Shown here piece by piece: positions 1-7,402 of a DNA stretch of 53,309 nucleotides. The stretch comes from Victivallales bacterium (GTDB taxonomy: Bacteria; Verrucomicrobiota; Lentisphaeria; Victivallales; UBA1829), in assembly GCA_016285335.1 (NCBI GenBank), contig JAEEQO010000002.1, positions 1 to 53,309 on the forward strand. Direction: 5' to 3'. Each line of letters begins with the position of its first letter. Position 1 is the stretch's first letter. Position numbers and translations under genes: made by a program. The notes under the pieces were generated by a model, which was not told the DNA's origin, searched no databases, and saw nothing but the letters and a program-made list of their open reading frames with translations.

Positions 1-125
1 ACGCCGCCATCGCGGACCAGACGCGCGCCGTGTCGCTCTTCGCCGGAACGGAATTCCTCGCCGAGGCGAAGAAGACGCTGGCGTTCTATCAGGACGTGAA
101 ATCGCTGAAGGCGGCGAATCCCTGA
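1..125 (+). CDS. 3' end of an unidentified gene (partial)
   Basis: The frame entering the window at base 3 is open for 40 codons and ends at TGA 123-125. The next gene starts 7 bases later, so the two are probably co-transcribed. The visible C-terminus is Ala/Lys-rich and probably helical, ending LKAANP. It has no recognisable motif and I cannot name the protein. Codon use (GC-rich third positions) matches the surrounding genes, which supports it being a real coding end. Confidence 0.6.
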   Translation, partial: AAIADQTRAVSLFAGTEFLAEAKKTLAFYQDVKSLKAANP

Positions 126-132
126 CCTCGGC

Positions 133-957
133 ATGAGCACGAAGTTCGTCGTCTTTTCCGATATCCACGAACACGCGGTCTTTTCCGCGCGGGCGTTGCT
201 CGACAAACGCGTCTTCGGGCTGGTCAATTCGACCTTCTTCCGGCATGGCAGCTACCGGATGGAACGCATCGACGCCGCCGTCCGCGCCATCCTGGACTCT
301 CTTCGGCCCGACCTCGTGATCTTCGCGGGCGACGCCGTCAGCACGTCCGACCCGCGCGAATTCGAATCCGCGCTGAAGCGTCTGCGTCCGCTGATCGACT
401 CCGGGATCCCGATCCTGTATTCCCCCGGCAACCACGACCGCTACGTGCGCGCCCGCGCCTGCCGCGAGGCGTTCGAACGTTTCCGTGCCGAACTCACGGC
501 GCATACGCCGATGACGTGGCCCGGACTGTATGAAACGCCGGACCTCCGTTTCGCCGTGATCGACTGCGCGCGCCCGTTCAATCCCGTGCTGTCCTGCGGC
601 GAGATGACGCCGGAAACGGCGGACTTTCTGGAGGACGAAGCGGCGAAGGCCGATCCGCGTCCGCTGGTCTGCGTGGGGCATTTCCCCCTGCATACCAATG
701 GCCGTTCCCTGGCGTCCTACCGTCATTCCCTGCTCGGTGCCAAACGTGCCGAAGCGCTGCTGAACGAGGGGAAGATCGCGCTGTCCGTGGTCGGGCACGT
801 GCACGTCCCGTTCCAGCGCCTTGACGCCCGCGGCCGCGGCGAGATCGTCGCGGGTTCCCTCACGAAAAAGGACGTCATGCGCGAGATCACGTTCGAAAAC
901 GGCGTTTTCACCGTGCGGAGCCTGACTTCCGAAGGGCAACCCCATCCCCGCGCTTAA
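133..957 (+). CDS. Calcineurin-like metallophosphoesterase
   Basis: A 274-residue cytoplasmic protein with no signal peptide. It has the ordered metal-binding motifs of the calcineurin-like phosphoesterase fold: D10-I-H12 near the N-terminus, G66-D67, G99-N100-H101-D102, then VGHFPLH and VGHVHVP toward the C-terminus. These residues coordinate a dinuclear metal centre in the family. The substrate cannot be read from the sequence; relatives hydrolyse phosphodiesters or nucleotides. It starts 7 bases after the upstream partial gene and converges with the sigma factor gene, whose terminator lies between the two. Fold assignment is secure; function beyond phosphoesterase is open. Confidence 0.88.
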   Translation: MSTKFVVFSDIHEHAVFSARALLDKRVFGLVNSTFFRHGSYRMERIDAAVRAILDSLRPDLVIFAGDAVSTSDPREFESALKRLRPLIDSGIPILYSPGNHDRYVRARACREAFERFRAELTAHTPMTWPGLYETPDLRFAVIDCARPFNPVLSCGEMTPETADFLEDEAAKADPRPLVCVGHFPLHTNGRSLASYRHSLLGAKRAEALLNEGKIALSVVGHVHVPFQRLDARGRGEIVAGSLTKKDVMREITFENGVFTVRSLTSEGQPHPRA

Positions 958-970
958 CAGCTTTCCCTGA

Positions 971-1008
971 ATAATAAAAAAGCCGGCCGATGTTTTCCAT
1001 CGGTCGGC
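971..1008 (-). terminator. Rho-independent terminator of the sigma factor gene
   Basis: On the minus strand an 11-bp stem (arms 998-1008 and 982-992, one G-T wobble) with a 5-base loop is followed by a run of Ts (plus-strand A run 975-981). It begins about 30 bases after the stop codon at 1038. On the plus strand no T tract follows, so it should act only on leftward transcription. Confidence 0.85.
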
Positions 1009-1037
1009 ATATGCCCGATTTGGCTGTTTCCGTGTTT

Positions 1038-2252
1038 CTATCGGTCGACGAACTCGACTTCGTCGGCGAGTTTCGCGCGGAGCTTGGCGAGCGCCTGGTT
1101 CTGAAGCTGGCGGACGCGTTCGCGCGTGCGGTGGATGAGCTGGCTGACTTCGTCGAGCGTTTTCGGACGCCGTCCGTCGAGCCCGAACCGGAGCTGGAGG
1201 ATCTGGCGTTCGCGTTCATCGAGTTCGCCCAGCAGCGAGAGCAGCCGCTGGATGGATTCCTCGTCGCCGAGGATGCGGTCCGGCGTCATGGCGTTCCGGT
1301 CGGAGATCAGGTCCCCGATGCTGCCGTCTTCGCCCTGCTGGATGGGCGCGTGGAGCGAGACCGTCTTCAGGTCGGAGAGACGGAGCGCGGCGACGGTGCG
1401 TTCGCTGAGCGCCAGATTGTCGGCGAGCTCGCCGTCCGTGGGGGTGCGGCCCAGCTGTTCCGTCATCTTCATGGACGCCAGCTTGATCTTGTTGATCTTG
1501 CCGGCGGACTGGACCGGGATGCGGATCACGCCCGCCTGGTTGGAAAGCGCACGGCGCATGGCCTGTTTGATCCACCACGCGGCGTAGGAGCTGAACTTGG
1601 CGCCCATGCTCGGGTCGAACTTCTCGACGGCGCGCACGAGACCCAGGTTGCCCTCGGAAATGAGGTCGCAGAGCGGCAGCCCGAGGCCCTTGAAATCGTG
1701 GGCGATCTTCACCACCAGGCGCAGGTTCGCGTTGATCAGCGTGGTGCATGCCTGGTCGTGCAGGGCGCGGTCGCTCCCGTGGATTTGCGAAGCCAGGATC
1801 TTTTCCTGTTCCGGCGTGACCAGCGGGATCCGTCCGACTTCGTTCATGTAAAGCTTCAGCGTGTCGGTCTTCGCGATGACGCCCTGTTTCGCGGCGACTT
1901 TTGCGTTCTTCCGGTCGAGCTGCGGGTCCTTCTTTTCCCCGGTCATGTAGTTCGCGAGGTCGATATTGGCGACGTCGTCTTCGTCGTCTTCCTGCACAGG
2001 CGGGACGACGGGCGCGGGGGAGACCGCGGCGGGGGTGTCGATGGCGACTTTCAGCTTCGATTTTCCTGCAGGACGGAACACGCTTTTCCCGCTCTTTTCC
2101 GGTTTTGCCGTCGTTTTCTGCTCCGGCAGAGCCGCGGACGCCGACGCGAAATCGATCTCGGCGGGCTCTTCCGCAGCCGTCGTGATGATCACCCGGAATA
2201 CGGGCGCGGCATGCGAAAACAGCGGCTTTTTTACCCGGTCGGTTTTTTTCAT
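1038..2252 (-). CDS. RpoD-like sigma-70 family RNA polymerase sigma factor
   Basis: A 404-residue sigma factor. After a low-complexity N-terminal part of about 120 residues (Ala/Pro/Lys-rich, then an acidic EDDEDD stretch) comes a region 1.2-like segment (LYMNEVGRIPLVTPEQE). Region 2 follows (NLRLVVKIAH, EGNLGLVRAVEKFDP, FSSYAAWWIKQAMRRAL), then region 3 starting at VIRIPVQ, and region 4 with a helix-turn-helix (LDERERQILQLRFGL; RTRERVRQLQNQAL). It lacks the long region 1.1 and non-conserved insert of the E. coli housekeeping factor, so it may be a group 2 factor. I chose ATG at 2252 because an AAAGGA precedes it; an in-frame ATG at 2300 is possible but has a poor ribosome site. A second, different sigma factor lies at 48.7-50.1 kb. 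Confidence 0.9.
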   Translation of the reverse strand: MKKTDRVKKPLFSHAAPVFRVIITTAAEEPAEIDFASASAALPEQKTTAKPEKSGKSVFRPAGKSKLKVAIDTPAAVSPAPVVPPVQEDDEDDVANIDLANYMTGEKKDPQLDRKNAKVAAKQGVIAKTDTLKLYMNEVGRIPLVTPEQEKILASQIHGSDRALHDQACTTLINANLRLVVKIAHDFKGLGLPLCDLISEGNLGLVRAVEKFDPSMGAKFSSYAAWWIKQAMRRALSNQAGVIRIPVQSAGKINKIKLASMKMTEQLGRTPTDGELADNLALSERTVAALRLSDLKTVSLHAPIQQGEDGSIGDLISDRNAMTPDRILGDEESIQRLLSLLGELDERERQILQLRFGLDGRRPKTLDEVSQLIHRTRERVRQLQNQALAKLRAKLADEVEFVDR

Positions 2253-2756
2253 AACCTGTTTTTTTCCTTTCTGGTTGCTTCGCGGAGACGCTTTTGTCAT
2301 CTTCCGCGAAAAAAAGTCCTCTCATATATAGGGGCGCTTTTTGCGTTTTTTTCATCAAAAACGCGGAAAAATGGGCCTTTTTCAGCCTTTTTCGGGGCTT
2401 TTTTTCCCGTTTTTTATCCCGTTTTACAAAAATATTTCATTGATTGCGAGTTGATTGTGAATATTTTTAAACTTTTTTTGAAAAACTGCCCTAATCTCCT
2501 CCCAAAAACAATGCGGGATAGGACAAAGAACGGCATTTCATGCGGGGATCACGTAGTCTCCCCGGACTTCGGCTCCCATATATAACATAAAATCGGATAT
2601 GTCGGATAGAAAATAATCGGTTTGGAACATCTTTTTTTTGTCATAAGCGCTTGAAAAAAACATGAAGCGTTATATTGTAATGTTGCGGGACCGCATCCGG
2701 CGGCCCGAGCAGTACCATATTATCCGCTCCGCGGATTCACAAAGGATCTCCCTGCC
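2253..2756. other. AT-rich divergent intergenic region
   Basis: About 500 bases with no convincing gene, much richer in A/T than its surroundings, with many T-runs between 2300 and 2420. For the leftward sigma gene a TATATA box sits at 2325-2330 with no strong -35. For the rightward gene at 2757 there is TTGAAA at 2651-2656 and TATTGT at 2673-2678 (16-bp spacing). A short hairpin (CGGGGA 2543-2548 pairing with TCCCCG 2559-2564) lies mid-region. I see no tRNA-like or known small-RNA fold. Confidence 0.5.
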
Positions 2757-3527
2757 ATGAAACGCATCAAACAAATCCTTCTCATAGTTCTCTGCTTCCT
2801 GCTGCCCATTCTGATCGCCATAGGCTGCTGCATCTGGTATTTCGTGTTTCCGCAGGTCATTTACGGCGTTTGCAGAACGCCCGTTATCAACAGCCTTTTC
2901 GATGACGAGACCCTGATCGCCGCCTACCGGTCCGCGCCGCTGGCATCCCGCGACCGGTTCGCGATGACCTGCCACAGGTATGGCGCCGCCGACGAGACTG
3001 CGATCCGGCTGATGCTTTTGGGGTACAGGGAGGGCGAGAGGATTCCCGAGGCGCTGCTGCTTTACGCGCTGGACCCGAAGTTCCGGACCACGGCTCCCCT
3101 TGCGCTCAAGCTCATCGCCGAACACATGGCGTCCGACAGATCGTCCGCCGCCGTCGAATGGTTGTCGTCCGCCGCCGTCGACCGGCTGTTCGAAATGGCG
3201 GAGGCGGGGGGGCATCTTCATGACGACACCTATATTATGCCCGTTGCGCTGTTGGAACTCAGCTGGCGGGACAAGGAACGAAGCAATCGGGCCGTCGAGA
3301 CCATCAACGGAATGTTCCGTGATGATGTGGAGGCGCGACGGCGGAAGCGTGCCGCGGAGAATCCGGAGGGAGCGGATTCCCAGGAACCCGAGGGCGACGC
3401 GGTTTCGAAGCCGGTTGAACCGTTCGTCGGGTTTTCGGAGGAACCGGGCCCGAAGGGTTCCTATATCTTCTTCGTGAAGACCGGCGATTTTTACCCGCCT
3501 GAACTGCAATCCGGCGAAAAGAAGTGA
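2757..3527 (+). CDS. Hypothetical membrane-anchored protein
   Basis: A 256-residue protein of unknown function. Residues about 6-28 form one strong hydrophobic segment after a Lys/Arg-rich start, so it is either a signal anchor or an uncleaved signal peptide placing the rest outside the cytoplasm. The remainder is soluble and mostly helical, with a charged stretch near residues 190-225. AAAGGA 9-10 bases upstream supports the ATG at 2757. Its stop codon lies inside a hairpin shared with the convergent IS66-like gene. No domain recognised. Confidence 0.72.
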   Translation: MKRIKQILLIVLCFLLPILIAIGCCIWYFVFPQVIYGVCRTPVINSLFDDETLIAAYRSAPLASRDRFAMTCHRYGAADETAIRLMLLGYREGERIPEALLLYALDPKFRTTAPLALKLIAEHMASDRSSAAVEWLSSAAVDRLFEMAEAGGHLHDDTYIMPVALLELSWRDKERSNRAVETINGMFRDDVEARRRKRAAENPEGADSQEPEGDAVSKPVEPFVGFSEEPGPKGSYIFFVKTGDFYPPELQSGEKK

Positions 3528-3551
3528 ACGGACCGGATATCGTTCCGTTCA
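3525..3551. terminator. Hairpin spanning two convergent stop codons
   Basis: TGAACGGA (3525-3532) pairs perfectly with TCCGTTCA (3544-3551) around an 11-base loop. The TGA at 3525-3527 ends the rightward gene and the complementary TGA at 3549-3551 ends the leftward gene, so each arm carries one stop codon. No T tract follows on either side, so it is a transcript-end hairpin rather than a textbook intrinsic terminator. Confidence 0.5.
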
Positions 3552-4754
3552 GCGGGGAAACAGCGCTTCGGGCGGAGGCGGGTTCGGCTGTTTGAGCGCG
3601 GTCAGGATACGCTCGAACCACGCCCGGAACGGCACGCCGCGCGTGCGGCATTCGTCCGCGCACACGGCGAGCATGGCGAACGGATCGGCAAGGGGCGTTT
3701 CCGGGTTCGCGCGGGAGAATTCCAGCCTCGGGTCGTACAGGAATCCGGAGAGAAACGTTTCGTGTTCGAGCGCATAGCGGAGCGTTTCCGCGAGCGGCGA
3801 GGCGGCGTCCAGCACGGCGAGCAGTTCCCGGCAGCGTTCGAAGAACGCCGCCGCGATGCGTGCGGAACCGGAGCCCGAGCGGATGGCGCGGCGTTCGCGG
3901 TACAGGTCCTCCGGCGCTCCGCCGAGTCGTTCGGCGCGGCGCAGAGCCTGTCCTTCCAGTTCGGCGAGGGCGTGGATCTTCTTCAGAAACTCGTCCGCGA
4001 ACCAGTCGCCGCATGCCTTCGCATTCTCGAACATGCGGCGGAGGTTTGTCCAGTCCGGCAGCGTCCGCACGAACAGCGCGGTGCAGACGGGTGCGGCAAG
4101 GTCCGCGGCGGCAAGCGCCAGGCCGTGCAGGGACTCATCGGAAATCACGAGGCTACTTTCCCGGTCCAGACGTTCGGAGATCGCCGGAAAGGACATGCCC
4201 GCGAGGCGGAGGTCCGCCACGTATGCCGCGAACGATGCGTCGAACATGAGCGAGCCGCCGGACGGGTCGGGGAACAACGCGGGCGCCGGTGCGATGGCGG
4301 CGGAACCGGAATCGTCGTTCGAAACATACAGCGAACGGCGGAACTTCCGCACGACCACGGCGGACCGCATCGCGATCGCTTCGGACCGTTCGAATCCGGC
4401 GACGGTCAGCCCGTTGCGCTCTTTTGCCGGCAGTTCCAGCGTCACGTCTTCCTCGGGCAGGTCGGGCGGCGCCGAGGCGGGTGCGGAAACCCGGTACGAC
4501 GCGGCGGCTTCCCGGAGTGTTCCTGTTTTCTTCTTTCTCTCAGTTGTTTCCGACTGAGAATTGCCGTCCGCCGGATGTTCTCTGCCGTTGTCTTCCGATT
4601 CGAAATCGGGCAGGGTGAGCAGACCGGGTAGGACGCGTCCGAAAAGCTGGCGCGAAAGCCATTCCACACGCTGTTTCAGCGCCGCGTTTTCGCGCTGTAG
4701 TGCTTTATGATCTTGTTCGAGCCTGGCAAGTTGACGTTCAATGTCTGAGGACAT
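3549..4754 (-). CDS. IS66 transposase-like protein lacking the catalytic core
   Basis: A 401-residue protein whose parts match IS66 TnpC in order. Residues 5-40 form the N-terminal coiled coil ending LSRQLFGR. Residues about 100-145 resemble the zinc-binding/linker region but without its Cys residues. Residues 170-228 resemble the start of the central domain (FDASFAAYVADLRLAGMSF). The sequence then jumps at about 230-245 (NLRRMFENAKA, where TnpC has HARRKF) to the C-terminal part (SPLAETLRYAL, FLYDPRLEFSRAN, GVPFRAWFERIL). The roughly 100 residues that carry the first two catalytic Asp residues in IS66 are absent, so it should not transpose. The frame is intact and codon use matches the host. 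No terminal inverted repeats or TnpA/TnpB neighbours are seen. No Shine-Dalgarno precedes the ATG. It may be a domesticated derivative or a recent internal deletion. Confidence 0.65.
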   Translation of the reverse strand: MSSDIERQLARLEQDHKALQRENAALKQRVEWLSRQLFGRVLPGLLTLPDFESEDNGREHPADGNSQSETTERKKKTGTLREAAASYRVSAPASAPPDLPEEDVTLELPAKERNGLTVAGFERSEAIAMRSAVVVRKFRRSLYVSNDDSGSAAIAPAPALFPDPSGGSLMFDASFAAYVADLRLAGMSFPAISERLDRESSLVISDESLHGLALAAADLAAPVCTALFVRTLPDWTNLRRMFENAKACGDWFADEFLKKIHALAELEGQALRRAERLGGAPEDLYRERRAIRSGSGSARIAAAFFERCRELLAVLDAASPLAETLRYALEHETFLSGFLYDPRLEFSRANPETPLADPFAMLAVCADECRTRGVPFRAWFERILTALKQPNPPPPEALFPR

Positions 4755-4943
4755 GAGGAGAAGAACAGAAATGGATGATTGTAAGATAAAAAGATTGATT
4801 CAATTTACCATGCCGTCCGCTGAAATGCAAGCTCGAAATCCGCAAATCGATCGAAAAAGATGTTTTATTGCACCCGTTTGAGCAGAATCTCCATCTGCCG
4901 GGGATTCTTTCCGTAATTATTTCGTAATATCCGCCTCAGAACG

Positions 4944-4992
4944 CAAAAAAACACCATGTTTCTCTGTGTGTCGAAAAACGTGAAACAGGGTG
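4944..4992 (-). terminator. Terminator downstream of tRNA-Thr
   Basis: On the minus strand, CACCCTGTTTC (4992-4982) pairs with GAAACATGGTG (4962-4952) with one mismatch, followed by seven Ts (plus-strand As 4945-4951). It starts about 15 bases after the tRNA 3' end and is well placed to end the tRNA transcript. Confidence 0.75.
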
Positions 4993-5007
4993 ATTCAAGT
5001 TCAAAAT

Positions 5008-5082
5008 TGGAGCCGGCTCTCGGATTCGAACCGAGGACCGACGGTTTACAAAACCGTAGCTCTACCGCTGAGCTAAGCCGGC
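5008..5082 (-). tRNA. tRNA-Thr (anticodon TGT)
   Basis: A complete cloverleaf on the minus strand, 75 nt including an encoded CCA (plus strand TGG 5008-5010). The 7-bp acceptor is GCCGGCT/AGCCGGC. The D-arm contains AGCTCAGCGGTAGAGCT. The anticodon stem ACGGT/ACCGT encloses loop TTTGTAA, giving anticodon TGT (reads ACA). The T-loop is TTCGAAT. A promoter lies about 180 bases upstream and three 40-bp repeats fill most of the leader. A terminator follows. Confidence 0.97.
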
Positions 5083-5083
5083 C

Positions 5084-5203
5084 ACACTGCGTGTGATGAT
5101 ACGGTGCCCGGTTGCGCTCGGACACACTGCGTGTGATGATACGGTGTCCGGTTGCGCTTGGACACACTGCGTGTGATGAAACAGTGTCCGGCTGCGCCCG
5201 GAC
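5084..5203. repeat. Three contiguous 40-bp repeats in the tRNA-Thr leader
   Basis: Units at 5084-5123, 5124-5163 and 5164-5203 each begin ACACTGCGTGTG and end with a GCGC(T/C)(C/T)GGAC-type sequence; they differ at only a few positions. There are no spacers. Each unit has a small palindrome CACAC-TGC-GTGTG (first base from the preceding unit), and GTGTCC pairs with GGACAC across the second junction. The array ends one base from the tRNA 5' end and lies inside its predicted transcript. The 40-bp period is not a multiple of three, so it does not encode a repeated peptide. Confidence 0.9.
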
Positions 5204-5264
5204 ATTGCCGCATTCAGCGCGATTCCCGTTCAGGAGCTGCAGCCTGCGCCTGATCCCGGGCAAT

Positions 5265-5294
5265 ATAATATGGCATATTTTTTCCAAAAGTCAA
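5265..5294 (-). promoter_or_regulatory. Promoter of tRNA-Thr
   Basis: Minus strand -35 TTGACT (plus strand AGTCAA 5289-5294), 18-bp spacing, -10 TATTAT (plus strand ATAATA 5265-5270). Transcription would start near 5258 and run through about 55 bases plus the three repeats before the mature tRNA. Confidence 0.65.
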
Positions 5295-5326
5295 ACTCTT
5301 TCACTTTCTTTTTTTCGTTTTCGTGG

Positions 5327-5332
5327 TATAGT
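5327..5332 (+). promoter_or_regulatory. Probable promoter of the LpxH-like/coaD/yceD operon
   Basis: TATAGT preceded by TGG gives an extended -10 box; the -35 region is a T-rich tract with no clear match. It lies 160 bases before the ATG at 5495, in an otherwise gene-free stretch (5204-5494) shared with the divergent tRNA promoter. Confidence 0.45.
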
Positions 5333-5494
5333 ATGATATAGACCGGCACCCGGACCACGACGAGAAAACGCAGGCGTGATCCGCGCAGCGTCGGAGCTGG
5401 TATAAAACTCTCCGATGGCATCCGGTTTATCTGTCTCATCCGTTTTCAGCCCGCGCGGGCTGAACCTGAAACCACGAAAGGCTGTTCCGTTCTT

Positions 5495-6244
5495 ATGTCG
5501 AAACGCTGGCTTATGATCGCCGACGCCCATCTGGCCTGCATCGGGCCGGAAGACGAGTTCTTCCGGATGCTCGACGATGTATCGCGTCTGCCCGGCGACA
5601 TCGGGATCATATTCCTCGGCGACATCTTTGACCTGTGGATCGCGCTCCCCGGGTACGAGAACGACGAACACCGCCGGTTTCTGGAATGGTGCCGCCGGGA
5701 AAAAGCGAACCGCGAGGTCGTTTTCCTGGAGGGCAACCACGAGATTTACGTCGCGAAAAAGTACGCGGATTCCTTCACGTTCGCCGACGAGGACCGTTTC
5801 CAGGACGGTCTGCTGCAGTGGCTTCACGGCGACCGCATCAACACGAAGGACAATGCCTACAAATTCCTGCGCTTTATGATCCGCAACCCGTTGATGCACG
5901 CGTTTCTATGGCTTGCGGGCCCTACGTTCGGGCTGTCGTTCGCGCACTATGTCCGGGAGCGTCTCCGCACCACAAACCAGGCGCACAAGATGTTTTTCCC
6001 GGAACCTCATGCGCTGAGTTTTCTTGCCTCGTGTCCGCCGGATTCCGTCGTTTTCGTCGGGCATTTCCACGACCGTCTGACGAGGACCCTGGACGGCAGA
6101 ATTCTTGAAGTCCTTCCGGCGTATGCCAATGCGTCCGAACTCGCCTATTACGACCCGTCGGAACCGGAGCTCGTCATCTTTCCCGCGGCCCGCATCGCCG
6201 ATATTTGCAGCAAACCAACGAACCAGGAGGCGGCTGAATCATGA
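5495..6244 (+). CDS. LpxH-like metallophosphoesterase (UDP-2,3-diacylglucosamine hydrolase family)
   Basis: 249 residues. Motifs in order are D10-A-H12, LG42-D43-IFDLW (the LGDxFDxW form typical of LpxH-like proteins), G80-N81-H82-E83 (Glu where GNHD usually has Asp), H111-G112-D113 and VG189-H190-F-H192. LpxH removes UMP from UDP-2,3-diacylglucosamine at the inner membrane during lipid A synthesis. Hydrophobic stretches near 125-150 could dock on the membrane. The stop codon overlaps the coaD start (ATGA), so it leads a three-gene operon. The reaction is inferred from the motif style; a different phosphoesterase role is possible because no other lpx gene is nearby. Confidence 0.7.
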   Translation: MSKRWLMIADAHLACIGPEDEFFRMLDDVSRLPGDIGIIFLGDIFDLWIALPGYENDEHRRFLEWCRREKANREVVFLEGNHEIYVAKKYADSFTFADEDRFQDGLLQWLHGDRINTKDNAYKFLRFMIRNPLMHAFLWLAGPTFGLSFAHYVRERLRTTNQAHKMFFPEPHALSFLASCPPDSVVFVGHFHDRLTRTLDGRILEVLPAYANASELAYYDPSEPELVIFPAARIADICSKPTNQEAAES

Positions 6245-6729
6245 AAAGGCTCATGTACCCCGGCAGTTTCGACCCCGTCACGAACGGGCATCTGGACGTC
6301 ATCCGGCGCGCGGCCCGCATCGCCGACGAAGTGCTGGTGGCGGTCGCCCGCAACTCGGAAAAATCCCCGCTTTTCACGACGGAGGAGCGCATCGGGCTGA
6401 TCCGCGCCGTCACGGCGTCCCTCGGAAACGTCCGCGTCGTGACGTTCACCGGACTGCTTGCCGACGCCGTGTCCGCGTTTGATGTCTCCGCGGTCATCCG
6501 CGGCCTCCGTGCCGTCTCCGATTTCGAGTACGAATTCCAGATGGCGCTCATGAACCGCGAGCTGAATCCCGCCTGCGAAACCCTCTTCATGATGCCGAGC
6601 CCGGAGTATTCGTTCCTGAGCTCGCGTCTCATCCGCGAGATCGCATCCTGCGGCGGTTCCGTGTCGGCGTTCGTGCCGCCGGAAGTCGTCGCCGCAATCC
6701 GCAAAAAAATGGAGCAAGTCAAATCATGA
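6241..6729 (+). CDS. coaD: Phosphopantetheine adenylyltransferase
   Basis: 162 residues, the usual length for CoaD. The enzyme joins ATP and 4'-phosphopantetheine to give dephospho-CoA, the fourth step of CoA synthesis. The nucleotidyltransferase signature is clear: YPGSFDPVTNGH (G8 to H17, with the HxGH-equivalent T14-N-G-H17), then EYEFQMALMNREL (substrate-binding segment) and PSPEYSFLSSRLIREIA near the C-terminus. It overlaps the upstream and downstream genes by 4 bases each, so translation is coupled. Confidence 0.97.
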   Translation: MKRLMYPGSFDPVTNGHLDVIRRAARIADEVLVAVARNSEKSPLFTTEERIGLIRAVTASLGNVRVVTFTGLLADAVSAFDVSAVIRGLRAVSDFEYEFQMALMNRELNPACETLFMMPSPEYSFLSSRLIREIASCGGSVSAFVPPEVVAAIRKKMEQVKS

Positions 6730-7385
6730 TCAAGATCAATACCTCGCATATCCTCCCCGATACCCCGTATCTCCTGGAAGGCACGGAGCCCGCCGACGTG
6801 CTGGAGCTCCCGCCCGACGCCGATCCGCCGCTGGCGCCCGCAGGCGACATTTCCTATCACCTCTCCGCGGTCATGGCGGGAGCCGACCTCATCGTGACCG
6901 GCAGCGCGTCCGTGCCGCTCGCCACGGTCTGCGCCCGCTGCCTCGACGACGTCCGCGTCACGGTGTCCGTGAAGGACCTGTGCTTTCACTTCGAAAAGGT
7001 CAAGGACCTGGAAGTCGACCTTACGGAAGACGTGCGCGAAGAACTTCTCCTCGCCGTGCCGTCCTGCTTCTACTGTTCCCCGGACTGCAAGGGCATCTGC
7101 CCGATGTGCGGCGCCAACCTCAATCACGAGACGTGTTTCTGCGGCGACGCCCCTGCCGAACCCGAGTTCGGTTCCGATGCTCCGTCCCCGTGGGACCAGC
7201 TCGACGCCCTGAAGCTCGCGCCCGAAAAGCCCGCGAAAAAGACCGCAAAAGCTGCGGCAAAGAAGCCTGCCGAAAAATCGGCGAAAAAGGCAACGAAGAA
7301 ACCTGCGGAGAAACCCGCGAAGCCGTCAGCTAAGAAAACTGCCTCCGATGGAAAAGCAAAGGGCGGCCACAAACCAAAAGCCTGA
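6726..7385 (+). CDS. DUF177 (YceD-like) protein with Lys/Ala/Pro tail
   Basis: 219 residues. Residues 1-165 are a DUF177 domain with its zinc-type cysteines (C69-A-R-C72, C114, C117, C121, C125-P-M-C128-G and C137/C139) and the closing SPWDQLDALKL segment. YceD-family proteins are linked to 23S rRNA maturation and are usually followed by rpmF (ribosomal protein L32), which is absent here. Residues 166-219 form a disordered basic tail of KPAEK/KKPA-type repeats, like histone H1, likely to bind nucleic acid. It overlaps coaD by 4 bases and ends 17 bases from the convergent transporter gene. Confidence 0.82.
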   Translation: MIKINTSHILPDTPYLLEGTEPADVLELPPDADPPLAPAGDISYHLSAVMAGADLIVTGSASVPLATVCARCLDDVRVTVSVKDLCFHFEKVKDLEVDLTEDVREELLLAVPSCFYCSPDCKGICPMCGANLNHETCFCGDAPAEPEFGSDAPSPWDQLDALKLAPEKPAKKTAKAAAKKPAEKSAKKATKKPAEKPAKPSAKKTASDGKAKGGHKPKA

Positions 7386-7402
7386 GCGGGCCTGAGTTTT
7401 TT

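Noticed and set aside
3549..4754. Intact IS66 insertion sequence
   Set aside because: No inverted repeats, no tnpA/tnpB genes and no catalytic core were found.
5084..5203. CRISPR array
   Set aside because: The 40-bp repeats are contiguous, without spacers, and there is no cas gene.
4865..5287. Open frame across tRNA-Thr and the repeats on the minus strand
   Set aside because: It runs through the tRNA and its terminator; the repeated peptide is an artefact of the 40-bp repeats read in shifting frames.
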